A stretch of 64,000 nucleotides of DNA from Nitrospira sp. (GCA_005116745.1 SWDS01000007.1:160317-224316), one strand, 5' to 3'; positions 44,050 through 53,384 are shown, counted from the first letter of the stretch. Program-made: numbers and translations. Notes: generated by a model from the sequence alone, not told the origin.

Positions 44050-45768
44050 ATGAATCGAGTTGTCATCACGGTACTCTTGCTCTCGTGTGTCATCCCCGTT
44101 GGGGGAACGATCTCTCTCTCTCATGCCGGGAAGACGGGTATTGAGCTGTCCACTCGGTCTGTGACGCCTGGCGCGACGTTGGTGCTGAGTGGAAAAGGAT
44201 TTGGCACGTTCAAGTCAACCCAATTCAATAGGGTCACTGTGAATGGGGTATCGGCGTTGGTCCAGCGATGGGACCGGGAAGTGATCGAGGTCAAGGTTCC
44301 CTTCAAGGCGACCAGTGGGTTTGTCGAGGTGCTGATCGGAAAGAAGAAATTGCTCGCCGGATTTGTGAATCTCGAGATGCCACGGATCGAGACCATCACG
44401 CCGGCGGAAGCGGAACGGGGGATGACTCTTCAGATCACCGGTCATCATTTTGGTCTCTCGGCTGGCGCGCGCGATCCGAATACCATGTTCGGTGTCAATG
44501 ATGTGCTAGTTGGCGGGGTGGTAGTGCGTCCCAAGCGGTGGAGAGATGACAAGATTGAGCTTGAAATTCCGACGAACGCGGTGAGCGGGGATGTGGTAGT
44601 CCGACTGGCCTCTTCTGATCCGCTTCCGGACGGATCATGTTGTGCTTCGGTTGAGTATGCCGTGAGCAATGCTATTCCGCTGACCCTGATTCCGTCCATT
44701 CGAGTGGACCCGGTCAGTGGACCGGTTGGTACGAAAGTGGTCTTATTCGGCCAGGGGTTTGGGAATACCAAGGAGCTGATGGATGATGCGGTCCTGATCG
44801 GGGGACGGCCGGTGACCATTGATCAATGGAAAGACGACATCATTGTCTTCCATGTCCCGCTCGATGCGGAGTCGGGTCCGCTTGTGCTGAAATATCAAGG
44901 ACGGGAACGGGTGCTCGCACCGTTTACGGTTCACGTTCCTCGCGTCATTTCCATGAGTCCTGCCAGCGCGCCCATTGGGACCTTGTTGCGTATTAACGGT
45001 GAGCACTTTGGGTTTTACTCAGAAGGCGGGGCGACGCCCTACAACTTCATGGATTTCAATACTGGTGAGAATCGCGTCGAAATCGGCGGGGTGCCGGCGG
45101 TGATCTATCGCTGGAACGACGACCGAATCGATGTGTGGGTGCCGTTCAGTGCGAAAAGTGGCAAGGTCGTGGTGTATCGGAGCGCCAACACCCCAAACAT
45201 CGGCGGGCTTTGTTGTGCCGAGCGGGGTACCCTCGCCATCGAGGCCGGGGACTTCACGCTCGTGACGCCGGTTATTGAGTCGTATGCCCCTCAAGCCGCC
45301 GGGTTGGATGCCACGGTGACGATCAAAGGCCGAGGGTTCGGCACGTTTCTCAAGACCGCTGAACATGCCGATTTGGGATTGAATCAGAAAGCCTACAAAC
45401 GGCGAGCTGATGTCGAAATCAACGAACCAGGCGAAAGTCAAAATGTCATCTCCAACGTCTCGCGGACTGAAGTGTTGTTTAACGGCGCCGCCGCGCTGGT
45501 TCAGTCGTGGACCGATGAGGAGATTGTCGTGAAGGTCCCACACCGCAACCTCTACGGGATTGGGAAGAAGGGTGAGTTTTTTGATAATCTGGCGACCGGC
45601 CCGTTGGTCGTGCGCCGGGGATCATGGGATCTGCTGCTTGATGGAACGTGTTGTTCACCGAAGAAGTGGATCACGCTTGAAGCCGGACCGTTTACCATCG
45701 AAGCAACAGGGCTTCCTGATACAGGCTACTGGAACAACAACAGGCCTGACGCGAGTACCAATCAATAA
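44050..45768 (+). CDS. Exported protein with multiple IPT/TIG domains
   Basis: A 572-residue protein with a signal peptide (about 1-26, ending near SHAGK) and about five IPT/TIG Ig-like domains, each with the pattern P-x-x-G-x-T-x-x-I-x-G-x-x-FG (for example ERGMTLQITGHHFGL, GPVGTKVVLFGQGFGN, APIGTLLRINGEHFGF, GLDATVTIKGRGFG). Repeated short motifs W-x-D-D-x-I-x-x-x-VP end each. Cys pairs (GSCCAS, GLCCAE, GTCCSP) recur in three domains. It is expected at the cell surface or periplasm. The next gene starts at its stop codon (TAATG). Confidence 0.87.
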   Translation: MNRVVITVLLLSCVIPVGGTISLSHAGKTGIELSTRSVTPGATLVLSGKGFGTFKSTQFNRVTVNGVSALVQRWDREVIEVKVPFKATSGFVEVLIGKKKLLAGFVNLEMPRIETITPAEAERGMTLQITGHHFGLSAGARDPNTMFGVNDVLVGGVVVRPKRWRDDKIELEIPTNAVSGDVVVRLASSDPLPDGSCCASVEYAVSNAIPLTLIPSIRVDPVSGPVGTKVVLFGQGFGNTKELMDDAVLIGGRPVTIDQWKDDIIVFHVPLDAESGPLVLKYQGRERVLAPFTVHVPRVISMSPASAPIGTLLRINGEHFGFYSEGGATPYNFMDFNTGENRVEIGGVPAVIYRWNDDRIDVWVPFSAKSGKVVVYRSANTPNIGGLCCAERGTLAIEAGDFTLVTPVIESYAPQAAGLDATVTIKGRGFGTFLKTAEHADLGLNQKAYKRRADVEINEPGESQNVISNVSRTEVLFNGAAALVQSWTDEEIVVKVPHRNLYGIGKKGEFFDNLATGPLVVRRGSWDLLLDGTCCSPKKWITLEAGPFTIEATGLPDTGYWNNNRPDASTNQ

Positions 45769-46766
45769 TGCTGGTGTGTTTTTCTCTCGGTCGTGCTCAT
45801 CGTCGGAACAGTGTCGCGACACTGTTGTTCCTGCTCGGTATGATTGTTCTGCTTCCTCAATCAGCCGAGAGCACAGACTCCAACAATTTCGTCACCGCCC
45901 AGGCGAGTAACACAAAATCAACCTTGATGAGTATTCAATTCCCTACACCCCAGAATGGGTGGGTGGTAGGAACTGGAGGCACCACCCTGAAAACCACCGA
46001 TGGCGGGAAGAAATGGAAGCGGGTGGTGAGCGGAACGTCTACGTTGTTAACGTCGGTATTTTTTGCCGACTCCTTGAAAGGATGGGTGACGGGAGCTGGG
46101 GGATTTCTGAGCCGCACGACGAATGGGGGAGAGTCCTGGCTTCCACAACACCTGGATACTCAGCAGGCATTGTACGCAGTCTACTTCACGTCCTCAGATG
46201 TCGGATGGGTGGTCGGGGGAGCCGGCACGATCCTTCGTACGACGGATGGCGGCCAGCATTGGGCGGAACAGGCGAGCGGCACGACGGCGACGCTCTATGC
46301 GGCGCACTTCCTCAATGACCAGCAAGGCACGGTTGTCGGAGCCTTGGGTACTGTCCTTTCGACGGACGATGGGGGCGCCACCTGGACTTCGCAAGAAACA
46401 CAGCACGCGGTGACCTTGTTCGATGTCTTTTTCACCGATTCCACGACCGGTTGGGCGGTCGGAAATGCGGGAGCTTTATTTCAGACGACGGATCGTGGAG
46501 CCAAATGGGTTGATCTGACCTTACCCTGCGGAACGACCTGTACGAGGCTTACGGATTTGTTAAAAGTGCGTTTCACCAACCCGCAAGAAGGCTGGATCGT
46601 CGGCGAGCGTGGGATGCTCTATCGGACGAATGACGCAGGTCTTACCTGGAGCGAGGGGAAATCGATCGCCTCATCCTCGCTCTTTGGCCTCAGTTTTCCA
46701 GACGCCATGCATGGGTGGGCGAGCGGCGAAAACGGGACCATCGTCCATCTGCAGCCGGGCCGGTAG
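45768..46766 (+). CDS. Exported YCF48/BNR-repeat beta-propeller protein
   Basis: This 332-residue protein has a signal peptide (hydrophobic about 24-38) and then seven or so YCF48-type repeats: GWVVGTGGTTLKTTDGGKKW, GWVTGAGGFLSRTTNGGESW, GWVVGGAGTILRTTDGGQHW and so on, forming a beta-propeller like the Ycf48/HCF136 assembly factor and sialidase BNR proteins. CGTTC near residue 250 could form a disulphide. It is co-translated with the IPT/TIG gene (its ATG overlaps that TAA), so the two probably form one surface complex. Confidence 0.9.
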   Translation: MLVCFSLGRAHRRNSVATLLFLLGMIVLLPQSAESTDSNNFVTAQASNTKSTLMSIQFPTPQNGWVVGTGGTTLKTTDGGKKWKRVVSGTSTLLTSVFFADSLKGWVTGAGGFLSRTTNGGESWLPQHLDTQQALYAVYFTSSDVGWVVGGAGTILRTTDGGQHWAEQASGTTATLYAAHFLNDQQGTVVGALGTVLSTDDGGATWTSQETQHAVTLFDVFFTDSTTGWAVGNAGALFQTTDRGAKWVDLTLPCGTTCTRLTDLLKVRFTNPQEGWIVGERGMLYRTNDAGLTWSEGKSIASSSLFGLSFPDAMHGWASGENGTIVHLQPGR

Positions 46767-46828
46767 GTTTTTCTCCACTCTTGTCATTTCTTCTCCCATA
46801 ACAAATCACGAAAACTCGCATTTGGATG

Positions 46829-46848
46829 CCCCGCCCGGCAGGGCGGGG
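46829..46848 (+). repeat. Left-end hairpin of the IS element
   Basis: Perfect 8-bp stem CCCCGCCC/GGGCGGGG around a GGCA loop, the kind of subterminal hairpin that TnpA recognises. Confidence 0.85.
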
Positions 46849-46898
46849 ATGAAAAATGCGTGCTGCCGAAGGCAGCAAGAATCCGGTAGAGTCGTGGC

Positions 46899-47330
46899 AT
46901 GGCCATCAGGCGAGGCAGCCACTGTGTGTACGACACCCGCTACCATGTGGTCTGGGCTCCCAAGTATCGGAAATGGGTGTTGCAGGGGGCGATTCGGGAG
47001 CGAGTGCGGGAGTTGTTTTGCGAGATTGCCGCGCATCATGGATTTGAGATGGAGGAACTGGAGGTCGACAAGGATCAGGTCCATCTGTTTCTGAGTTTTC
47101 CACCGCGGTACTCGATCAGTGCCGTGGTGGGGCGGCTGAAAGCGGTCAGCGCCAAGGAGATTCGGGAAGAGTTTCCGGAGGTTCGGAAGCAGTTGTGGGG
47201 CGGGGAGTTTTGGGAGGATGGCTATTTTGTCCGGACGGTGGGGGATAAGGTGACCGCCGAGGTCATCCGGAAGTACATTCGGTTTTATGAGGCGAAGAAG
47301 CGAGGAGTTGACCAATTAGACCTCTTCTAG
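46899..47330 (+). CDS. tnpA: IS200/IS605 TnpA transposase
   Basis: A 143-residue Y1 HUH transposase: GSHCVYDTRYHVVWAPKYR, then VDKDQVHLFLSFPPRYS and FWEDGYFVRTVGDKVTAEVI, whose Tyr (in the C-terminal helix, about 124) would attack DNA. The HUH motif reads Q-V-H instead of H-V-H, so one metal-binding His is missing. Length and all other regions are normal. It may be inactive or use Gln as ligand. The gene lies between the two end hairpins. Confidence 0.93.
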   Translation: MAIRRGSHCVYDTRYHVVWAPKYRKWVLQGAIRERVRELFCEIAAHHGFEMEELEVDKDQVHLFLSFPPRYSISAVVGRLKAVSAKEIREEFPEVRKQLWGGEFWEDGYFVRTVGDKVTAEVIRKYIRFYEAKKRGVDQLDLF

Positions 47331-47333
47331 AAA

Positions 47334-47355
47334 GCCCCGCCTGGAAGGGCGGGGT
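47334..47355 (+). repeat. Right-end hairpin of the IS element
   Basis: Stem GCCCCGCC/GGCGGGGT with a 6-base loop right after tnpA. The following TTCTTT run could also make it a terminator. Confidence 0.8.
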
Positions 47356-47361
47356 TCTTTA

Positions 47362-49036
47362 CTCTTTGTCGTCGTCGCAGTCGCTCTGATGGCTTCGTGG
47401 CTTATTGCAGTACTGTTCTCGCCTTTAATTGGAACGATGGTTCTGTCGACACAACGTGAAAATAAACATGCGGAACAAGCGGTTTCCTACCATGTGTTCC
47501 ATCGCATTCTTCTCTATAGCCTGCGCCATCCAAAGGGAATAATTGCAGTGACAGGTGGCCTATTGTGTCTTTCGCTGGCCTTGCTGCCGTTGGTTCCTAA
47601 CCAATTTTTCCTTTCTTCCGATCGTCCCGAATTGATCGTCGATTTGCGTCTAAAGCAGGATGCGTCGATTTACGCGGCCGACAAGGTTTCACAAAGACTT
47701 GACGAGATTCTTCGCGATCACAAGGATATCGACCATTGGAGCTCGTACGTCGGTCGGGGCGCCGTTCGGTTCTATTTGCCGCTCAACGTTCAACTAGACA
47801 ACGAGTTTTTCACCGAAACAGTGGTCGTCACGAATGATCTTGACGCGCGCGAACGCGTACGGGCGTATCTCGAAAACGCGCTACAGCAAAAATTTCCAGA
47901 AGTCATCGAACGCATTTACCCACTTGAATTGGGGCCTCCTGTCGGGTGGCCGATCCAGTATCGTGTCAGCGGAGAAGGAAATGCCAAGGTTCGTGACATC
48001 GCCGACAAAGTCGCGGGTATGTTGGCGGCTAATCCTGGTTTGAACAACATCAATTTCAACTGGATGGAACCGATCCAGAAATTCAAAATTCAAGTGCACC
48101 AGGATGAGGCGAGGCTCTTAGGCCTCACCTCATCGGATGTTGCACAGGCGATCAACATTGTGGTGTCCGGCGAAACCGCCACGCAAATTCGCGATGATAT
48201 TTACCTGATCAATGTTGTGGCCAGGGCCCAAGAAACGGAACGGATGTCATTGGATCGAATGCGAGTGCTGGAAATTCCGCTACCCAACGGGAAAACAGTG
48301 CCGCTGTCAGAACTTGCCAGCGTCAATTACGAGCAGGATTTCCCCCTGATCTGGCGCAGAGGCAGATTGCCGACGCTTACGGTGCAAGCAGATGTTACAC
48401 ACGGCGTCATGCCGGCGACAGTCATGGAACAGATGTATGCAGCGATCTCGTTCCTTCGACAACAGCTTCCTTCGGGGTATGAAATAGCCGTGGGTGGGAG
48501 CGTTGAGGAGAGCATGAAATCGCAGGTATCGGTCGCCGCAGTTTTTCCGATTACAATTGTGCTGATGATCACGGTACTCATGGTTCAAATGCAGAATATC
48601 AGCCGTCTTGTTCTTGTTCTCAGTGTCGCGCCGCTCGGCGTCATCGGTGTTGTCCTGGCACTGCTTGCCGTGCAGAAGCCCATGGGGTTTGTCGCGTTGC
48701 TGGGAGTCATTGCGCTTGTCGGCATGATCGTGCGCAACTCGGTCATACTTGTGCACCAAATTCAAGTCGAGCAAGAAGCAGGTCGCTCTGATTGGTCGGC
48801 CGTTGTTGAAGCGACACTGTTGCGTGTTCGCCCGATCATGCTAACTGCGGTGGCCGCTATTCTGGGTATGATGCCCATTGCCTCGACTGTCTTCTGGGGC
48901 CCCATGGCTGCTGCGATTATGGGGGGGGCTGACCGTGGCAACCATGCTTACTCTGATTTTTCTGCCGTCGCTGTATGTTGTGTGGTTTCGGATTCGCGAA
49001 GAGGCGTCAAAACCTATAGAGGTAGCTGTGTCATGA
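47362..49036 (+). pseudogene. RND efflux transporter, 5'-truncated and frameshifted
   Basis: The frame begins in mid-protein at the IS edge (LFVVVAVALMASWLIAVLFS, a TM4-6-region helix). It runs through the second large periplasmic loop (FFLSSDRPELIVDLRL, QDFPLIWRRGRLPTLTVQAD) and TM helices GFVALLGVIALVGMIVRNSV and RPIMLTAVAAILGMMPIA. It is thus the C-terminal half of an RND pump of the HAE1/multidrug type. At 48921-48928 a run of eight G shifts the frame. With seven G the protein would end normally with GGLTVATMLTLIFLPSLYVV and stop at 49036. The N-terminal half is not present anywhere upstream. Confidence 0.9.
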
Positions 49037-49221
49037 CACACTGTGAATTGAAGCTTGTAGTGCACCACTGCCGGTCTGGGCGAAGACTACTGTCGGCATT
49101 GAGGGGAACGAAACGGGACAGGGTGCAGTATGTACGCACAGAGGAGGTGCCCCATGCGTCAGGGGGGCGGTCATTTCGTAGGTATTGCAACGCTCCTGGA
49201 GCTTGACACGGTCAGTCGCGG

Positions 49222-49428
49222 CTATTTCATCGGTGCCAATTTTACCATAAATACGCCGACCCCTCTCGTAATAGTCACCTGCCCAGCCCGGCTCAACCGA
49301 CCCACTTCCTGAAAGAGATCGTTCCAGGTGAGATCGGGACATTGTGTCACGAAGCGGTCAAAGTCACACTCCGGCGAGTCTTTGAGCATGGCCATGATAC
49401 GGTCGGTGATCGGTCTGTTGGTAGTCAT
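49222..49428 (-). CDS. Small conserved hypothetical protein
   Basis: A 68-residue protein, PITDRIMAMLKDSPECDFDR then CPDLTWNDLFQEVGRLSRAG and VTITRGVGVFMVKL. The layout of three helices plus a two-strand wing suggests a winged-helix domain, possibly DNA-binding. AAGAGGAGTCGCCG before the ATG at 49428 is a good ribosome site, which supports a real gene. It stands alone next to the RND remnant. Function unknown. Confidence 0.65.
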   Translation of the reverse strand: MTTNRPITDRIMAMLKDSPECDFDRFVTQCPDLTWNDLFQEVGRLSRAGQVTITRGVGVFMVKLAPMK

Positions 49429-49699
49429 CGGCGACTCCTCTTGTGTAATGGTGGCGTCTGGTGATGGACGGAGTGTCCGACGGGGAGACCCCTGGGATCA
49501 ATCCCGTTGAGAATCGGCCGAATACGCGAGGGATAAGACAATCGGCCTGCTGAAACGTCGTAGGTCTATGCTACGCGGTAGACAACTGGTCCGTCAAGCG
49601 AGTTCGCGGGCCTACAGACTTGCGATGTTCTTCGCACGCCGGAGCAATGGGACAGATGCTCGTCTCTGGTTTGGCTCCAGCACGGAGTCGCTCGTGGTG

Positions 49700-50239
49700 T
49701 CAGCTCTTCAATCGCTGTAATTCAAGGTGGAGAGTCTGCGTCCCATCTGCAATCCAGATATGCCCGTCCTGGATTGTCCATTCTAACTGCATGGTAGGTT
49801 TTGTCATTGCAGCCAGGGCATGAACGTTTTCCATGGGGAGCAGCGTCACCGTAAGGTTCTTCAGCCGGTCGAGCGACGGGCCTTGGTTTGCCCACCAGAC
49901 TTCGGCGCTGCGGGCTCCATAGGCATAGACGATGACTTGTTTGGAGCGGCCGCACGCCTGGCGCAGGGTCTTCTCGTCGGGCTGGCCGATCTCGATCCAG
50001 CAGTTGATGCTCCCGGTCAAATCACGTTGCCACAGTGCCGGCTCATCTTCGGTGCCTACCCCGCGGCCGAATGACAAGGCTTCATCCGCATGGAGCGCGA
50101 AGGCGAGCACTCGTACCATCATGCGTTCTTCCGTCTCAGATGGATGGCGCGCAAGTGTGAGCGCATGATCCTGGAAGTGCTGGCGATCCATATCGGCGAT
50201 CTGCAGCAGAGCTTTATAGATGGTTGCGTTGGAAGCCAT
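49700..50239 (-). CDS. yaeQ: YaeQ family protein
   Basis: This 179-residue protein fits YaeQ along its length: NATIYKALLQIADMDRQHF, ALTLARHPSETEERMMVRVL, GRGVGTEDEPALWQRDLTG, WIEIGQPDEKTLRQACGRSK and a C-terminal strand pair LEWTIQDGHIWIADG. YaeQ has a PD-(D/E)xK-nuclease-like fold; a role compensating for RfaH loss has been reported and disputed. The start is placed at ATG 50239, which aligns with the family start; the frame extends to 50287. It follows the VF530-like gene on the same strand. Confidence 0.9.
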   Translation of the reverse strand: MASNATIYKALLQIADMDRQHFQDHALTLARHPSETEERMMVRVLAFALHADEALSFGRGVGTEDEPALWQRDLTGSINCWIEIGQPDEKTLRQACGRSKQVIVYAYGARSAEVWWANQGPSLDRLKNLTVTLLPMENVHALAAMTKPTMQLEWTIQDGHIWIADGTQTLHLELQRLKS

Positions 50240-50255
50240 CGTTCCAGGGTGGGCG

Positions 50256-50486
50256 CTAGGGGAGTTCCGCCACAAACATCTGTTCAACTCGCTTGCGCGC
50301 CCACGGTGTCTTACGCAGGAACGTCAGGCTCGACTGGAGTGTGGGATGATGGCGGAAACAGCGGATGGGCACGCGGGCACCCAATGTTGCCCATCCGTGT
50401 CGTGCGACCAAAGTCGTGACAATGGTTTCTAAGGTGATCCCGTGCAAGGGATCGCGAGGATGGGTTATGGCATGCGGCTGGTTCAT
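50256..50486 (-). CDS. VF530-family DNA-binding protein
   Basis: A 76-residue protein of the DUF2132/VF530 family: [20 protein letters not shown], then [20 protein letters not shown] and [20 protein letters not shown]. The known structure of a family member is a helical DNA-binding-like fold; the function is unknown. The start at ATG 50486 matches the family's usual beginning; the longer frame to 50651 is unlikely. It lies between the HNH gene and yaeQ, all on the reverse strand. Confidence 0.88.
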   Translation of the reverse strand: MNQPHAITHPRDPLHGITLETIVTTLVARHGWATLGARVPIRCFRHHPTLQSSLTFLRKTPWARKRVEQMFVAELP

Positions 50487-50707
50487 AGCTGAACTGGACC
50501 TGAGTGGATGCAGAGTACCGATTGCGGCTGAATTCCACAAGTGGGCTACGCGGACGCGGCGGGCAAGATCGGAGCCGAATCGATGATCAACACGAGGGCC
50601 AGTGGGAGGCAGGAGAGCATCTAAGAACGCGCACGCGTTCGTTTCACACATCTCAGGCCCGCACCCTTGTTTTGGTGCAGTCGGTCCTGACTTCAGGCCG
50701 GCTTCGA

Positions 50708-51019
50708 TCAGGCTGCGGTGTTGCGCTTGAGCAGATTGGCGAAAGGGGTGAAGGGTCGATCTGGCTCACGGCTCGCCAGAGATTCATTCGGTCCGCTACC
50801 GACCTGATCGCGCTGATGCTCATTGTCGTGACAGTAGAGGCAGAGCAACTCCCAGTTGCTGCCATCTGGTGGATTGTTGTGATGGTTGTGGTCCTTGTGA
50901 TGGACTGTGAGTTGGTTCAGCTTCTTCCCATCAAACTCTCGTCCACAATGGGCACAGACCCAGGGGAATAATTTCAGCGCCCGTGCCCGGTAGCTCTGCT
51001 CTTGGCTCTTCTGCATCAT
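50708..51019 (-). CDS. YajD-like HNH endonuclease
   Basis: A 103-residue HNH protein: [40 protein letters not shown] and YCHDNEHQ. The two CxxC pairs bind structural zinc and the H-x-N-x-x-N pattern ([11 protein letters not shown]) forms the nuclease site, as in YajD. The cellular role of YajD proteins is unknown. GGAGGCATCGT precedes the ATG pair at 51019/51016. It is the first gene of a probable three-gene unit with VF530 and yaeQ, though 221 bases separate it from the VF530 start. Confidence 0.9.
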   Translation of the reverse strand: MMQKSQEQSYRARALKLFPWVCAHCGREFDGKKLNQLTVHHKDHNHHNNPPDGSNWELLCLYCHDNEHQRDQVGSGPNESLASREPDRPFTPFANLLKRNTAA

Positions 51020-51257
51020 ACGATGCCTCCGAGAGAAGGATGACTCAGCTCAGAGATATTCTACAGTAAGTCTACCAGACCCCGCCACTTTGCCATGAAA
51101 CGCTTCCTGATTCGATGCTTCACCACTCGACGAGTTCAAGGCTTGGCAGACACCGCGAGATGGCTCGCCATTGCCCTTGAACTTCACTCAATCCACATTC
51201 TTACCTGCTTCACACTATCCGCGCGCTTGCTCGTCGCGCGCCAAATCCATTCGATGA

Positions 51258-51779
51258 CTAGCGTATCCGGACTGCCGTTCCAGAGGCACCACAGAGATAT
51301 TCAGACGAACCTCTTCCTGGTATGGTGACCGTTTCTTTCTCTGGAGGGATGGCGGCGCTGAAGATTAAGACGGAACCGTGAGAATCGATGTGCCCATTTA
51401 TTTTAACACCCGTCAGGGTATAGGATTTATCCACTGCGTGGAACGTGCCCTCTTGGCTAAACCCTCCATGCGGCTTCACGGTATAGGTGAGGTCAGCAGT
51501 CTCTTTAAATGACGTGGAGGTCGGGCCAGGAAGAATAAGTGTACCCTCTTGGGTGAGCTGGGCAGAGCCGTGACCATCGTAGACAATGGTTCCATCGAAG
51601 TAGAAGTGAGCCGTGGAGCCTGTTGCGCTATCAGTACAGGTCTTGACCGTGCTGAACCAAAATGTGCCTTTGAGAGATGTTGCGGAGTCGCTGCGATTGT
51701 CTTCGGCAAGGGCCGAGAAGGCGGGCAGTGTAGCAAGACCTGCTGTGAGGACGAGTGCGGTGCAGGTCAGTATACGCAT
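51258..51779 (-). CDS. Exported hypothetical protein
   Basis: This 173-residue protein has a clear signal peptide (ILTCTALVLTAGLATLPAFS, cleavage near ALAED). The mature part is beta-rich with Thr/Ser/Gly patterns (FWFSTVKTCTDSATGSTAHF, TLILPGPTSTSFKETADLTY) and two Cys. No family is recognised; it may be a small beta-barrel or lipocalin-like domain. AAGGAGGACTCATC before ATG 51779 is a strong ribosome site and rules out the longer frame to 51800. Confidence 0.65.
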   Translation of the reverse strand: MRILTCTALVLTAGLATLPAFSALAEDNRSDSATSLKGTFWFSTVKTCTDSATGSTAHFYFDGTIVYDGHGSAQLTQEGTLILPGPTSTSFKETADLTYTVKPHGGFSQEGTFHAVDKSYTLTGVKINGHIDSHGSVLIFSAAIPPEKETVTIPGRGSSEYLCGASGTAVRIR

Positions 51780-51929
51780 GATGAGTCCTCCTTGGTGCAC
51801 GGACGTACATGCCGAACGAATTCATGAGAGCAGACACGCACAGGCCAGCAGGACAGACAGCTCGTGGTCCAAGCGAAGTCTTTCTTGGTGCGGCGACGGT
51901 GGAAGGCCACCGTCGCCGGGTCTGGTCGC

Positions 51930-52280
51930 TCAGTTCGTCGTGGTGATGGTCAATTCCCATCCGTTCGCAATGGAACCCCGATCTTGGGCGTAGTCGTCTC
52001 TCAGGAATAATTGCCATGTGTTGTTTGGAGAGATGCCGCCGGCATCAGACATGAGCAGGACTTTTTGTCCTCCCGGACCCACCAGCAGGATATCAAGATC
52101 ATCGGGATAGGTATGGCTCAAGTCTTTCAACTTGACGACCACCCTGCTGGTAGCACCAGGCATCTCTGACACATTTCTTGCGGAAATCTCGCTGCCCCGT
52201 TTCCTTGACCGAATTGATGTCATCGGAGTCAAAGTAATAAGCCTGTAGCGATATATCGGAAAAGAGCTTGTTGTTAACAT
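51930..52280 (-). pseudogene. Fragment of a proprotein-convertase P-domain-like protein
   Basis: The reverse strand reads VVVKLKDLSHTYPDDLDILL, VGPGGQKVLLMSDAGG and then directly NNTWQLFLRDDYAQDRGSIA with the end GWELTITTTN. These are the first and last parts of a P-domain-like beta-sandwich found in exported proteins. About 60 residues that normally lie between SDAGG and the NGTW-like element are missing, and the N-terminal signal peptide is absent. It is likely an internally deleted, non-functional copy. The start codon is uncertain. Confidence 0.6.
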
Positions 52281-52420
52281 GTGGAAAGTGTGATCGGTTT
52301 TCTTCGGTCTAGAGCGAGGCTGCAGATTCTATCTAGGTTACTGCGCCATGAGATATCCTACATAGGTAGGGGAGGAATGCTGTGAGTGCATTTCGTCAAC
52401 GTGGATCGGTGTTTGGCGCT

Positions 52421-52745
52421 TGAGTCAGATGCCCTGGAACGTCAAGTAGACATGGATCTATTCCGGTTCGGTCTCTCCACGGTCATGACAGGATGCCTGG
52501 TGTTGACTCATTGAAAGATGCCGCCATGGATATTGGCGACATGGGTGTATTCTTGTCGGAGCAGTCGTACGGCAATACGTGCACTGCGGTACCCTACTGA
52601 GCAATAGATCGCCACTGTTGCGTGTGTAGCAATTCCAGCCAGCTGGGCTAGATCAACATCGTCGTAGCCGACCCAGGTGGCTGCGGCAATATGATTTACT
52701 TCAAATTCTCGGGACGCATGGGTACCGCGTACACGATATTGCCTC
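52421..52745 (-). pseudogene. Decayed duplicate of the rhodanese gene at 54033
   Basis: On the reverse strand this reads SREFEVNHIAAATWVGYDDV, AIYCSVGYRSARIAVRLLRQ and THVANIHGGIFQ, then TGA and VN. The intact paralogue has TWVGYDDFDLA, YCSVGYRSERI and GGIFQWVN at the same places. The Trp codon TGG has become TGA, giving a premature stop, and the N-terminal TM region is gone. It is the main content of the 52281-52871 gap. The active-site Cys region is still readable. Confidence 0.85.
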
Positions 52746-52871
52746 GATTAACATTGGCGGTTTATCCGGTACTCCGGAGCGATGAGGGAGTGGTGGGGAA
52801 GAGAGGACAGAGCCAGGCCGCTTGAAGTCACTCCGCTTGGTTGTCCTTTTTTCTGGTGGAAGGATCCTGAT

Positions 52872-53384
52872 CTAGTCGCATTGCTTAAATTGGGACTGCT
52901 GACAACGCCGCGCCATCTCCTGCGCCTGCTCGATCTGCTCGGCGGTCATGCGTGAGCTCAGATAGTCGCGACGCTTCACGGCTGCCTTTCCCTCATCGCC
53001 ATGTAACAGGGTGTCAGCGATGTGGTACCACATGAGCGCGCGCACCACGTCTTTCCGGACACCCCGTCCCCTCTCGTACATCAGGCCGAGATGGCTCTGC
53101 GGACCAGCGTAGCCCTGCGCCGCCGCCTTACGAAACCACGTCAGTGCCGTTAGGTTGTCCTGTCGGACGCCCCGTCCTTTTTCATGCATCAAGCCCAGAT
53201 AGAACTGAGCTGATGCCACGCCTTGCTCCGCCAAGGGACTGAAGAGGCGAGCTGCCTGCGTATACTCGCCACGCTCATATGCAAATTCTGCCTCCTCAAG
53301 AGACGCTGCAGCCGCAACGAGCTGTGGACTCGCGCTTGCTGCATAGGTCAGAGCCAAGAGTAGTGCACAGAAAACACGCCGCAT
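52872..53384 (-). CDS. Exported Sel1-repeat protein
   Basis: A 170-residue protein with a signal peptide (about 1-26, VFCALLLALTYAASASPQLV) and two to three Sel1-like TPR repeats: ASAQFYLGLMHEKGRGVRQD, ALTWFRKAAAQGYAGPQSHL and GLMYERGRGVRKDVVRALMW. Sel1 proteins are periplasmic or cytoplasmic scaffolds that bind protein partners. The C-terminus carries two Cys (CQQSQFKQC) that could pair. It stands alone on the reverse strand. Confidence 0.88.
   Translation of the reverse strand: MRRVFCALLLALTYAASASPQLVAAAASLEEAEFAYERGEYTQAARLFSPLAEQGVASAQFYLGLMHEKGRGVRQDNLTALTWFRKAAAQGYAGPQSHLGLMYERGRGVRKDVVRALMWYHIADTLLHGDEGKAAVKRRDYLSSRMTAEQIEQAQEMARRCQQSQFKQCD

Larger units (their letters stand above)
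46818..47360 (+). mobile_element. IS200/IS605-family insertion sequence (tnpA only)
   Basis: A compact element of about 540 bp. The left end hairpin is 46829-46848 (CCCCGCCC / GGGCGGGG with GGCA loop, extended imperfectly to 46818-46860). The right end hairpin is 47334-47355 (GCCCCGCC / GGCGGGGT). There are no inverted terminal repeats, as expected for this single-strand transposing family. It contains only tnpA and no tnpB. It sits between the YCF48 gene and a 5'-truncated RND gene. Confidence 0.9.
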
